A program made the position numbers and the translations under genes. The notes under the pieces were generated by a model. That model saw only the letters and a list, made by a program, of their open reading frames with translations, had not been told where the DNA came from and ran no database searches. From contig NZ_AP024233.1 in assembly GCF_025998535.1 (NCBI RefSeq), positions 2,752,001 to 2,816,000 on the forward strand: a stretch of 64,000 nt of DNA. Reading direction: 5' to 3'. Source of the DNA: Desulfolithobacter dissulfuricans. GTDB taxonomy: Bacteria; Desulfobacterota; Desulfobulbia; Desulfobulbales; Desulfobulbaceae. Within the stretch, counting starts at the first letter, position 1; each line of letters opens with the position of its first letter. Shown here piece after piece: positions 1 through 7,742 of the stretch.

Positions 1-339
1 CACCTGGGTCATATCCAGGCCCTGGCCCGAAGGGCGGGAATCGAGCTGCCCTTTGATCTGGCTGAGCTGCCCTTTCGCGATGAAATAGAAATTGAAACCA
101 AGTATGAGGGCTACATTCGACGCCAGGAAGAGCAGGTGGAACGGTTCAAGAAACTGGAGCATATCCTCTTGCCGGAAGACATGCCCTACGAGACCCTGCC
201 CGGTCTCTCCAACGAAGTGGTGGAAAAGCTATCCACTGTCCAGCCCCGTTCCCTGGGGCAGGCCTCGCGGATTTCCGGGGTTACGCCGGCGGCCATTTCG
301 GTGCTCCAGGTCCATCTGAAAAAAATGGGGAGGCTGTAG
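1..339 (+). CDS. mnmG: tRNA uridine 5-carboxymethylaminomethyl modification enzyme MnmG, C-terminal part
   Basis: Open from the first base of the window, so only the last 112 residues are present. They match the C-terminal helical domain of MnmG (GidA), which with MnmE modifies the wobble uridine of certain tRNAs. Recognisable stretches are the KYEGYI motif, LPGLSNEVVEKL, and a final helical segment with RISGVTPAAISVL. The FAD-binding part lies outside the window. The stop is 6 bases before lgt, so the two are probably co-transcribed. Family assignment is firm; the substrate is known from the family. Confidence 0.95.
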   Translation, partial: HLGHIQALARRAGIELPFDLAELPFRDEIEIETKYEGYIRRQEEQVERFKKLEHILLPEDMPYETLPGLSNEVVEKLSTVQPRSLGQASRISGVTPAAISVLQVHLKKMGRL

Positions 340-345
340 AGCGGT

Positions 346-1161
346 ATGCTGCCCTATCCAGATATCGATCCGGTGCTTATCCACCTGGGCCCGCTCCAGG
401 TCCGCTGGTACGGCCTCATGTACGTGCTGGGCTTTATCGCCACCTATTTACTGGTGGGCTTTCAGACAAGAAAATTTCACTGGCGGGAACTGGAGCAACG
501 GCTCGAGAACCTCAACCTGGTCCTCATCCTCGGCGTGATCCTGGGCGGCCGTCTGGGCTATGTGCTCTTCTACAACCCCTCCTACTACCTGAGCCATCCC
601 CTCCAGATCCTCGCCACCTGGCAGGGGGGCATGTCGTTTCACGGCGGCTGCATCGGAGTGATTATCGCCGGGGCGATCTATTGTCATCGGCACCGGCTCG
701 ACTTCTGGAAAACCGCGGATCTCTACGTGGTCACGGTCCCTGTCGGCCTCGGCCTCGGCCGGATCGGCAATTTTCTCAACGGCGAACTGTTTGGCCGGGT
801 CACCGATGTGCCCTGGGCCATGGTATTCCCCGGCGGCGGCCCGGTGCCCAGGCATCCTTCCCAGCTCTACGAGGCCTTTCTGGAAGGAGTGGTCCTGTTT
901 CTCGTTCTCTGGAGCCTGAAGAGCAGACCATGGCGGGAACAGTCCCCGTACTGGCCCCATGGATCCATGATGGCCCTTTTTCTCATCCTCTATGCGCTCG
1001 TGCGCATCTTTGTCGAACAATTCCGCGAACCGGACCCGCAGCTGGGAACCGTTGCCCTGGGGATGACCATGGGACAGCTCCTGAGTGTCTTCATGCTGAT
1101 CGGCGGTACCGTACTCTGGCTTGTGCGGATACAAACAAAAAAAGCGGCCCGGATATCCTGA
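346..1161 (+). CDS. lgt: Phosphatidylglycerol-prolipoprotein diacylglyceryl transferase
   Basis: 271 residues, the usual Lgt length. Lgt is an inner-membrane enzyme that moves diacylglycerol from phosphatidylglycerol to the lipobox cysteine of prolipoproteins. Visible are several hydrophobic helices, the HGG motif near residue 99 and the family signature GRIGNFLNGELFGR near residues 138-151, followed by HPSQLYEA. The start is 6 bases after the mnmG stop. The TGA stop falls inside the loop of a strong terminator hairpin. Confidence 0.96.
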   Translation: MLPYPDIDPVLIHLGPLQVRWYGLMYVLGFIATYLLVGFQTRKFHWRELEQRLENLNLVLILGVILGGRLGYVLFYNPSYYLSHPLQILATWQGGMSFHGGCIGVIIAGAIYCHRHRLDFWKTADLYVVTVPVGLGLGRIGNFLNGELFGRVTDVPWAMVFPGGGPVPRHPSQLYEAFLEGVVLFLVLWSLKSRPWREQSPYWPHGSMMALFLILYALVRIFVEQFREPDPQLGTVALGMTMGQLLSVFMLIGGTVLWLVRIQTKKAARIS

Positions 1162-1185
1162 GCAGATATCCGGGCCGCTTCTTCT
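1141..1185. terminator. Bidirectional rho-independent terminator between lgt and the HU gene
   Basis: A perfect 14-bp stem, GCGGCCCGGATATC at 1144-1157 and GATATCCGGGCCGC at 1165-1178, with a 7-base loop. An A-run at 1137-1143 supplies the T-tract for minus-strand transcripts ending the HU gene, and CTTCTTCT follows on the plus strand. The lgt stop codon (1159-1161) is in the loop. Confidence 0.85.
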
Positions 1186-1225
1186 GGAGAAAACAGGTAT
1201 CTGTACTGATGCAGATACCGGAAGC

Positions 1226-1498
1226 TTACTGAATCTTCTGAACCAGCTCCTTACCGGGCCGGAACTTCACCGCCCGGCGGGGAGGTATACGTACCGCTTC
1301 GCCTGTTTTAGGATTGCGACCGATACGGGGCGCCCGGTCGACGATGGAAAAGCTGCCAAAGCCCACCAAGGTAACCCTCTCTCCCTCTTCCATGGCCCTT
1401 GACATGGAAGCCAGCATTCCGTTAAGTCCCCTCTCTGCCGCCACCTTGCTGATATTGGCTGCACTGGCTATTGACTCGATAAGATCACTCTTGTTCAT
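1226..1498 (-). CDS. HU/IHF-family DNA-binding protein
   Basis: 90 residues, the standard HU length. HU proteins are small dimeric nucleoid proteins that bend DNA. The sequence has the N-terminal NKSDLIE, the core GFGSFSI, and the beta-arm with RIGRNPKTGEAVRIPPRRAVKFRPG, which is the family signature. A clear ribosome-binding site (GGAGG) lies 8 bases before the ATG. The gene is monocistronic and converges on lgt at a shared terminator. Whether it is an HU homodimer or one IHF-like subunit cannot be told from the sequence alone. Confidence 0.94.
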   Translation of the reverse strand: MNKSDLIESIASAANISKVAAERGLNGMLASMSRAMEEGERVTLVGFGSFSIVDRAPRIGRNPKTGEAVRIPPRRAVKFRPGKELVQKIQ

Positions 1499-1688
1499 AA
1501 CTCGTCCCTCCTATCGTGGTTTTCTTGACAGGCAATGCCTGTATCCACTCTTGCCCAGTCCTTTTGTTGATTTAATTAAACAGCGACGGGCTAAAAAAAC
1601 AATTGTGGGAGTTACCCATTCTTCACTAGGTAAATATACCTATAAAGCACTGGAGCAGAAGAGATAGGGAGGAATGTGAAACAGAAAA
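1499..1688. other. Intergenic region upstream of the HU gene
   Basis: AT-rich compared with its flanks and expected to hold the HU promoter on the minus strand. A short perfect palindrome, ACAGGCAATGCCTGT, lies at 1528-1542 in the HU leader. No gene or unambiguous -35/-10 pair was recognised. Confidence 0.4.
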
Positions 1689-2342
1689 TCAGTCGGGGAC
1701 GACTATGGAGTTACGGACCACGTAATTGACCAGATCGATAGTGTTTTTCATTTTGAACTTGCGCAGAAGGTTGGCCCGGTGATGGTCGATGGTCCGGGGG
1801 CTGAGACAGAGCAGCTCGGCCATCTTCTTGGAGGTATACCCCTTGACCACCAGGTGCAGCACCTGTTTTTCCCGGTCGGTCAGCGGCACCGGCTGGACAT
1901 CCCTTTTTTCCCGGAAGGCGGTGATCATCTCGTTGGTTACCTCCTGGGCAAGCTGGGGGGACATATAGATCCTGCCCTCCTGAACCGTGCGGATGGCGTT
2001 CAAAAGCTCGGTATCAGAATCATCCTTCATCAGGTAGCCGTGGGCCCCTGCCGAGATGGTATGATAGAAATACTGGCTGTTGCGATGCATGGTCAGGATG
2101 AGAATCCTGATTTCAGGATACAGCTCCCGCAGCTTTCCCAGGACCTCGAGCCCGTTGAGCCTGGGCATGGAGATATCGAGAATGATCATATCCGGCTGGT
2201 CCTGTTCCAGCAGTTTGAGCAACTCGTGGCCGTCGGCCGCTTCGCCCATGACCTCGAAGCTGGATTCCTGCATGATGATCGACTTGATACCCTGTCGGAT
2301 CAACCCATGGTCGTCGGCCAGTATGATGCGATAGGATTTCAT
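1689..2342 (-). CDS. NarL/FixJ-family response regulator
   Basis: 217 residues. The N-terminal receiver domain has the acidic pair ADDHG near residues 8-10, the phospho-acceptor Asp in MIILDISMPRLNG near residue 57, and a conserved Lys in YLMKDD. The C-terminal LuxR-type helix-turn-helix is seen in PLTDREKQVLHLVVKGYTS and LSPRTIDHHRANLLRKF. The ATG at 2342 was chosen because it opens the canonical KSYRIILADDHG start; an in-frame extension runs back to 2576 but has no family character. No histidine kinase is next to it, so it is an orphan regulator here. Its target is unknown. Confidence 0.93.
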   Translation of the reverse strand: MKSYRIILADDHGLIRQGIKSIIMQESSFEVMGEAADGHELLKLLEQDQPDMIILDISMPRLNGLEVLGKLRELYPEIRILILTMHRNSQYFYHTISAGAHGYLMKDDSDTELLNAIRTVQEGRIYMSPQLAQEVTNEMITAFREKRDVQPVPLTDREKQVLHLVVKGYTSKKMAELLCLSPRTIDHHRANLLRKFKMKNTIDLVNYVVRNSIVVPD

Positions 2343-2401
2343 GACTGAGAGCTCGAGATCGGTTTGTTTTCCATGAAATTTTCTTTCCTGGACAGCTCCA
2401 T
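2339..2401 (-). CDS. Possible short leader peptide overlapping the response regulator start
   Basis: A 20-codon frame (inner ATG at 2374 gives 11 residues, MENKPISSSQS) ends in a TGA that overlaps the response regulator ATG as ATGA. The inner ATG has AGGAAAG about 7 bases upstream, while the response regulator ATG has no obvious Shine-Dalgarno of its own, which suggests translational coupling. No homology is recognised and coding is not proven. Confidence 0.3.
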   Translation of the reverse strand: MELSRKENFMENKPISSSQS

Positions 2402-2419
2402 ACATGCAGCCATCGGTTT

Positions 2420-3874
2420 TCAGGTAAACGTCAGGCTGACCGGACAGTGATCCGAGCCGGCCACCTCGTCGTGGATCGCTGCCCCCCGTATCCGATCCCG
2501 GCTGGCGGGATCGACCAGAAAATAATCGATCCGCCAGCCGATGTTCCTTGCCCGGGCATTGAAACGGTAACTCCACCAGGTATAACAGCCGGGATCCTGG
2601 TTGAACTGGCGAAAGGTATCCACGTAGCCGGCGCCGATCACCTCGTCCATCCAGGCCCGTTCCTCAGGGGTGAAACCTGGATTTTTCACGTTGGAATCCG
2701 GATTGGCCAGGTCGATCTCCCGGTGGGCAACGTTGAAATCCCCACCCACCACCACACTTTTGTGCTCGCAGAGCAGGTCCAGATGCTGTCGTACAGCCCG
2801 GTTGAAGGCCATCTTGTAGTCCAGCCGCTTGAGACCGTGCTGGGCATTGGGGAAATAGATATTGACGAAATAGAACGAATCAAATTCCAGGGTCAGTACC
2901 CGGCCCTCGTGATCAAACTCTTCCCGGCCAAGTCCGTACACAACATCCAGGGGCTCACTCCGGGTGTAGATCGCGGTGCCGGAATAGCCCTTTTTTTCGG
3001 CCGGATACCAGAAGGAATGGTATCCCTTGATTTCTCTCAGCTTTTCCGGGAGCTGTTCCGGCATGGCCTTGATCTCCTGGATGGCGAAAATGTCTGCATC
3101 CAGCTCGTGGAAGCTGTCCAGAAAACCTTTTTTGTAGGCAGCCCTGAGCCCGTTGACATTCCAGGAAACAAATCGTTTACCCACCCTTTTGCCCTCTTTT
3201 TTGCGTGGCCCGCCCGCCACCACGTTCCTCGGCGTGATGCCGATCCTGGGGCAGTAACGGGCCACAACGCATCGATCACAATGGGGCAACCTCGGCTTGC
3301 AGGTTCCCTGGCCAAAAGCCACCAGGATGGAGTTGACCTTGAGCCAGTATTCGGGCGGCAGCTTCTCTCTCAGGGCCATTTCGGTCTGCAGTGGAGTGGA
3401 GGTGGCAACATAGCCCCAGATGTTCATGATCCGGTGCACATGGGTGTCCACACAGATGGCCGGTTTGCCGAAAGCGACCGCCACCACCAGGTTGGCGGTT
3501 TTGCGGCCGACTCCGGGCAGCCTGACAAGATCCTCCACCCGGTCGGGTATCCGGCCATCGAACATAGTGGCCAGGGCCGACGGCAGCTCACGCAGGTACC
3601 GCGCCTTGTTACGAAAAAAACCCACCGGATAGATGAGCTTCTCCAGATCCTCCACGGACAGCCGGGCCAGCTCCCCGGATGTCGAGGCCCGGGCAAAAAG
3701 CCGTCTGCTCGCTGCGGCTGTCACCTCGTCCTTGGTCCGGGCGGAAAGAATGGTCGCCACCAGGACCTTGAACGGATCCCTGGTCTGGGCGGCGATAAGG
3801 TCCACCACCGGAACCTGGTAGTCCCTGACCTCCTCTTCAAGAAGAGAGAGAACCTTGTCAATGGGAAAGGTCAT
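2420..3874 (-). CDS. Endonuclease III-exonuclease III fusion (base excision repair)
   Basis: 484 residues in one uninterrupted frame. Residues 1-210 are endonuclease III (Nth): helix-hairpin-helix with LPGVGRKTAN (catalytic Lys about 125), VDTHV (Asp about 143), and a C-x6-C-x2-C-x5-C [4Fe-4S] site at about 192-208. A basic linker follows (about 211-232), then a full ExoIII/AP-endonuclease domain: FVSWNVNGLRA, IQEIK (metal-binding Glu about 267), GGDFNVAH and a terminal SDHCPV. Nth removes oxidised pyrimidines and nicks abasic sites; ExoIII (Xth) cleaves AP sites and trims blocked 3' ends, so the fusion joins two successive steps. The ATG at 3874 follows a GGAAGG/GGCGGAG purine stretch; a TTG at 3895 is an alternative start. 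Confidence 0.93.
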   Translation of the reverse strand: MTFPIDKVLSLLEEEVRDYQVPVVDLIAAQTRDPFKVLVATILSARTKDEVTAAASRRLFARASTSGELARLSVEDLEKLIYPVGFFRNKARYLRELPSALATMFDGRIPDRVEDLVRLPGVGRKTANLVVAVAFGKPAICVDTHVHRIMNIWGYVATSTPLQTEMALREKLPPEYWLKVNSILVAFGQGTCKPRLPHCDRCVVARYCPRIGITPRNVVAGGPRKKEGKRVGKRFVSWNVNGLRAAYKKGFLDSFHELDADIFAIQEIKAMPEQLPEKLREIKGYHSFWYPAEKKGYSGTAIYTRSEPLDVVYGLGREEFDHEGRVLTLEFDSFYFVNIYFPNAQHGLKRLDYKMAFNRAVRQHLDLLCEHKSVVVGGDFNVAHREIDLANPDSNVKNPGFTPEERAWMDEVIGAGYVDTFRQFNQDPGCYTWWSYRFNARARNIGWRIDYFLVDPASRDRIRGAAIHDEVAGSDHCPVSLTFT

Positions 3875-4098
3875 TCTCCGCCTGCCTTCCGTCAAAAATC
3901 AGTCCTCCAAGGGGCCGGTAGTTACCAAAACCTTCCAGTTACACGCCTTGATCCGCAGCTGACTGGACAAATCAAATCGCCCTATTTTACCAGAGCCCTC
4001 GTCCTGCAACAACCATCTTTCTCTGCAAGCCACCGGGTCTCGGACCGCTCTTGAGAACCAGATTACTGAGGATCCATTCATTTTTCGTCCGTTTCCCC

Positions 4099-4126
4099 TT
4101 GACTTTGTCGGCAACAATGCTATGAC
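4099..4126 (+). promoter_or_regulatory. Possible sigma70-type promoter
   Basis: TTGACT at 4099-4104 and TATGAC at 4121-4126 with a 16-base gap, in an AT-rich patch. It points towards the carbonic anhydrase gene but is about 460 bases from its start, so a long leader or the small CxxC frame would lie between. Confidence 0.3.
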
Positions 4127-4136
4127 TTAAGGCGGT

Positions 4137-4298
4137 TTGCAAGGTTTTTTAAATTTCTCCCTCAACGATACAACAGTACAACAACGTTCTCCGGTCCATT
4201 GTCCTTCCTGCGGCAGTGTGAGCGGCAGTGTATACCTGTGCCCTGTGTGCAACCAAGCGGTATACGGTAGCGGAAATCAGAATGTAGAATGCGGCTGA
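4137..4298 (+). CDS. Possible small double-CxxC (zinc-ribbon-like) peptide or relic
   Basis: A 53-codon frame opening with TTG, ending at TGA 4296-4298. Its second half reads HCPSCGS then YLCPVCNQ, two CxxC knuckles 12 residues apart, as in zinc ribbons and rubredoxin-like folds. The start is poor: TTG with a purine stretch only one base away. It may be a real microprotein, a fragment of a decayed gene, or chance. Confidence 0.18.
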   Translation: MQGFLNFSLNDTTVQQRSPVHCPSCGSVSGSVYLCPVCNQAVYGSGNQNVECG

Positions 4299-4585
4299 AC
4301 CAGCGATGGAGCGTGGGTGCCACTGCGTTCCCGGTTCGAAAACCCTCTGAGTCTCCTGGACTCGTTTGCCCGCCAGCCATTCTCTTCTTTGAAACCCAGA
4401 GCCAAGACCCGGGATCGAGGTCCGCTTAGGTACGATTTCTCGCCATACCTGTATCAACTGGCTGCCCATGGGCTCAAGAACCTTTTAAGGATCCGGTCCA
4501 GGTCTATACTGTCCGCCCGGCGGGCATGGGTTGCATAGTGGTATCTTTGAGGTCCCTGTTCTATTTCATCAAGGAGGAGAAATAC

Positions 4586-5176
4586 ATGGAGATTCAACAA
4601 AACATCAGTGCTGACGAAGCGATTGAACGGCTGCTGGAGGGAAACCGCCGCTTTGTGACTGCTGAGCTTACCCACCCACACCAGGATCCAACCTGTCGCA
4701 TTGCCCTGAACCAGGGGCAGGCTCCGTTTGCCGCCGTGCTGGCCTGTGCCGATTCCCGGGTTCCGCCCGAGGTAGTATTCGACCAGGGCCTGGGAGATCT
4801 TTTCGTGGTCCGGGTAGCCGGCAACATTGTCAACGATCAGATACTGGGCAGCCTGGAATATGCCTGCGGTCATCTGGCCACCTCCCTGATCATGGTCATG
4901 GCCCACTCGCGCTGCGGGGCTATCGGCGCAGTTGCCAGCGAAGCAGAACTGGAGGGCCACATCGCCAGTCTGGCCCCGGAAATTCAGCCGGCCGTGGAGC
5001 GGGTCAAGGGACAGCCCGGCGACCTCACAGACAATGCGGCCAGGGAAGTGGCCCGTATGACAGCGGAAAAGCTCAAAAACTCGGAGCCGGTTCTTAAAAA
5101 GCTGGCGGCCGACGGCAAGATCAAGGTCGTGCCGGCTTTTTACGAGTTGGAATCGGGCGAACTCAACCTGCTCTAA
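4586..5176 (+). CDS. Beta-class carbonic anhydrase
   Basis: 196 residues. The zinc site is plain: C54-x-D56-x-R58 in CADSR, then H107 and C110 in HSRCG. The enzyme interconverts CO2 and bicarbonate; no signal peptide is seen, so it should be cytoplasmic. The ATG at 4586 has AAGGAGGAG 7-15 bases upstream, which decides the start over an in-frame ATG at 4526. The SulP transporter lies downstream on the same strand past a tandem repeat, suggesting a shared role in bicarbonate handling. That link is inference. Confidence 0.95.
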   Translation: MEIQQNISADEAIERLLEGNRRFVTAELTHPHQDPTCRIALNQGQAPFAAVLACADSRVPPEVVFDQGLGDLFVVRVAGNIVNDQILGSLEYACGHLATSLIMVMAHSRCGAIGAVASEAELEGHIASLAPEIQPAVERVKGQPGDLTDNAAREVARMTAEKLKNSEPVLKKLAADGKIKVVPAFYELESGELNLL

Positions 5177-5370
5177 CCGGCATGGCCGGACCATATTTCA
5201 GCACTGCCCAGCCACAACAGACCATGAAAATCACCCTGGCAACACCAGGCCCAGGGGCGATTTTCGGATAAACCAGCATGGCTGGACCATATTTCGATAC
5301 GTCCCAGCCACAACAACCTATGAAAATCACGATGGAATTATCAAAACTTGCGGTGATTTTCGGATAAACC
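5175..5370 (+). repeat. Two tandem copies of a 96-bp interspersed repeat
   Basis: Copy 1 starts at 5175, overlapping the carbonic anhydrase stop codon, and copy 2 at 5271; the period is exactly 96 bp and the junctions share AACC (5175, 5271, 5367). Each copy opens with a palindrome (CCGGCATGGCCGG in copy 1, CCAGCATGGCTGG in copy 2), has CCAGCCACAACA in the middle, and closes with an inverted pair such as GAAAATCAC and GTGATTTTC followed by GGATAAACC. The two palindromes differ by a compensatory G-C to A-T change. A third, diverged copy is at 54941-55055. Confidence 0.9.
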
Positions 5371-5493
5371 TGCGAGAACCTGTTGCAGAAAGTCCTGCCA
5401 TAGCCGCGGGGGCGCACCGGACGACGGTGCAGGACGGGCTGAAACAAAAACATCCCACATGCATCCAATATTAAACGGTAAGGAAGACAGCCA
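5371..5493. other. Spacer between the tandem repeat and the SulP gene
   Basis: No gene. It carries the leader of the SulP gene. GGTAAGG lies about 11 bases before the ATG at 5494 and is the likely ribosome-binding site. No clear promoter was recognised. Confidence 0.4.
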
Positions 5494-7656
5494 ATGATAT
5501 TTAAGATTTTCCCGTTTCTTCTCTGGTTCAAGGGTTACAAACCCAGCGACTTCAAACTGGACCTGGTGGCCGGTGTCACGGTAGCGCTGGTGCTCATTCC
5601 CCAGTCCATGGCCTATGCCCAGCTTGCCGGGCTGCCGGCCTACTACGGCCTGTACGCCGCCTTTCTGCCACCCATGGTCGCCGCCCTGTTCGGGTCCAGC
5701 CGACAGCTGGCCACCGGACCGGTGGCCGTGGTATCACTGATGTCCGCGGCCTCCCTGGAGCCCCTGGCCACCGCAGGGTCTCCGGAATTTATCGCCTATT
5801 CGGTGGTGCTTGCCCTGGTGGTTGGTATCTTCCAGTTTTCCCTGGGCGTCCTGCGGCTGGGCCTGGTGGTCAACTTCCTCTCCCATCCCGTTGTCAACGG
5901 CTTCTCCAATGCGGCCGCGATCATCATTGCCTCGTCCCAGTTTTCCAAGTTTTTCGGCGTCTATGTCGACAAGGCACCGCATCATTATGACACCATGATC
6001 CGGGTGGCCAAGGCGGCCATGGACTACACCCACATCCCCACCCTGCTCTACGGTATCAGTGCGGTGGTCATCATGGTGGTGCTGAAAAAAATCAATCCCC
6101 GCATTCCCAATGTGCTGGTGGCGGTCCTGATCACCACCGTTATCTCCTACTTCACCGGTTTCAATCATGATGCAGTGGTCGACGTATCGACAATCCGGCA
6201 CCCTGAAATCAAAGAAATTATCCTGAAATTCAACCAGACGGCGGAGGAGATCAAGGCCATTGGCAACGAACGGGCGGCTCTGGGGCTCAAGCTCGACGAA
6301 CTGAAAAAGGAACTAAAGGATTCAGGAGGACACGGAACTCCCATTGAACTCATCAAGCTGGAGAGTGAAATAGAAATTCTCACCGCCATGATGGAAGAGG
6401 CCAAGCAGCATGCCCATGAACTGCGCTATCACCTGCGGCACCTGAAATTCGCCGGGGTCCAGGAAGGAGACCGGCTGGTCTTCTACCCCAAGGACAAGGT
6501 ACCGCCCGGGATGACCGCCGACGGCCGGACCTGGCGGATCAAGATCAAGAACAACCCCCTGGATCTGACCAGGCTGACCATGATGGGCGGCGGGGCCGTG
6601 GTCGGCAAGATCCCCGAAGGTCTGCCCACCTTTGCCGTTCCCGACCTGACCGTGAAAACATTTTTCAAGCTGCTGCCCACGGCGGTCATCATCTCCCTGC
6701 TGGGCTTCATGGAGGCCATTGCCATTGCCAAGGCCATGGCCGCCAAAACCGGTCAGAAACTGGACCCGAACCAGGAACTCATAGGCCAGGGGTTGGCCAA
6801 CATAGTCGGCTCCATGGGTCAGAGTTACGCGGTTTCCGGCTCCTTTTCCCGCTCGGCTGTCAACCTGCAGGCCGGAGCTGTTTCCGGCATCTCTTCCGTT
6901 GTCACCTCCCTGATGGTGGTCATCACCCTGCTGTTCCTGACTCCACTGCTCTACCACCTGCCCCAGGCGGTACTGGCTGCGGTTATCATGATGGCGGTCA
7001 TCGGCCTGGTCAACACCAAGGGCTTTGTCCATGCCTGGAAGGCCCAGTGGTATGACGGCGCCATCTCTATCATCACCTTCATCGTCACCCTGGTCTATGC
7101 CCCGCACCTGGACAAGGGCATCATGGTCGGGGTGGCCCTGTCCATGGCTGTTTTTCTCTACAAGTCCATGCGTCCGGTGGTGGCAGAGCTGTCCATGCAT
7201 GAGGACAAGGTTCTCAAGAGTGCGGAGCATTACCGGCTCAAGGGCTGTCGCCACATATCGGTCGTCCGCTTCGACGGCGCGCTATTCTTTGCCAATGCCA
7301 GCTACCTGGACGAGCAGGTGGCCAAGTTCCGGACCGAGCACCCGGATCTGCGCTACATTCTGCTGGATGCCAGAGGGATAAACGACATGGATGCCTCGGG
7401 TGAAGAGGCTCTGGCCCTGCTGGTGGAACGGATCCGCGCCGCCGGTCTCGGGTTTGCCATGTCCGGGGTCAAGGGCCAGGTTATGGCGGTCATGGAACGG
7501 ACCGGTCTGCTGGGCAAGATCGGGCGGGAAAATCTCTATCCGGATACGGAGAGCGCTGTTTCCGACCTCATCGACAAAGTCCATACCGAGATGGGAGTGG
7601 ACGAAGACGCGTGCAAGGACTGCCCCCTGACCCACTACGTGCCCCGGACGACCTGA
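5494..7656 (+). CDS. SulP-family anion transporter with STAS domain and a long internal insertion
   Basis: 720 residues, longer than the roughly 560-600 usual for bacterial SulP. The N-terminus has VALVLIPQSMAYAQLAGLPAYYGLYAAFLP, characteristic of SulP membrane domains, and QSYAVSGSFSRSAVN sits in the second half. Residues about 241-368 form a hydrophilic insertion: a charged, coiled-coil-like helix pair, then a small region ending near KIPEGLPTF. A STAS domain (about 590-690) closes the protein, followed by a CKDCPL tail. SulP proteins move sulfate, bicarbonate or other anions; carbonic anhydrase upstream favours bicarbonate, but sulfate cannot be excluded. Confidence 0.92.
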   Translation: MIFKIFPFLLWFKGYKPSDFKLDLVAGVTVALVLIPQSMAYAQLAGLPAYYGLYAAFLPPMVAALFGSSRQLATGPVAVVSLMSAASLEPLATAGSPEFIAYSVVLALVVGIFQFSLGVLRLGLVVNFLSHPVVNGFSNAAAIIIASSQFSKFFGVYVDKAPHHYDTMIRVAKAAMDYTHIPTLLYGISAVVIMVVLKKINPRIPNVLVAVLITTVISYFTGFNHDAVVDVSTIRHPEIKEIILKFNQTAEEIKAIGNERAALGLKLDELKKELKDSGGHGTPIELIKLESEIEILTAMMEEAKQHAHELRYHLRHLKFAGVQEGDRLVFYPKDKVPPGMTADGRTWRIKIKNNPLDLTRLTMMGGGAVVGKIPEGLPTFAVPDLTVKTFFKLLPTAVIISLLGFMEAIAIAKAMAAKTGQKLDPNQELIGQGLANIVGSMGQSYAVSGSFSRSAVNLQAGAVSGISSVVTSLMVVITLLFLTPLLYHLPQAVLAAVIMMAVIGLVNTKGFVHAWKAQWYDGAISIITFIVTLVYAPHLDKGIMVGVALSMAVFLYKSMRPVVAELSMHEDKVLKSAEHYRLKGCRHISVVRFDGALFFANASYLDEQVAKFRTEHPDLRYILLDARGINDMDASGEEALALLVERIRAAGLGFAMSGVKGQVMAVMERTGLLGKIGRENLYPDTESAVSDLIDKVHTEMGVDEDACKDCPLTHYVPRTT

Positions 7657-7681
7657 TCCGGCAGACCGGACTTCAGCACAT

Positions 7682-7715
7682 AAAAAAAAGCGGGCCCGAC
7701 AGCCCGCTTTTTTTT
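7682..7715. terminator. Bidirectional rho-independent terminator
   Basis: AAAAAAAAGCGGGC and GCCCGCTTTTTTTT flank a short CCGACA loop. It ends the SulP gene on the plus strand and the exopolysaccharide genes on the minus strand. A short direct repeat, TTATGCATC, follows. Confidence 0.92.
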
Positions 7716-7742
7716 ATGCATCTTATGCATCAGAAGAGCAGG

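Larger units (their letters stand above)
3875..4585. other. Long intergenic region between the repair fusion gene and carbonic anhydrase
   Basis: About 700 bases without a convincing gene. It holds a possible promoter at 4099-4126 and a short plus-strand frame with two CxxC pairs at 4137-4298. Other open frames here have no recognisable family, no good start and no motif. No tRNA or other RNA gene was recognised. Confidence 0.5.

Noticed and set aside
2447-4054. A 535-codon plus-strand frame opposite the Nth-Xth fusion
   Set aside because: It is the antisense shadow of a gene with complete catalytic motifs; its translation has no domain character. The same applies to other long antisense frames at 15289-17619, 55597-57471 and 61638-62957.
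4317-4360. A possible tRNA T-arm-like GGTTCGAAAACC
   Set aside because: No matching acceptor, anticodon or D-arm could be found on either strand.
5163-5531. A minus-strand frame through the tandem repeat with repeated peptide phrases
   Set aside because: The repeated peptide is only the translation of the 96-bp repeat, whose evolution (compensatory stem changes) fits structure and not coding.
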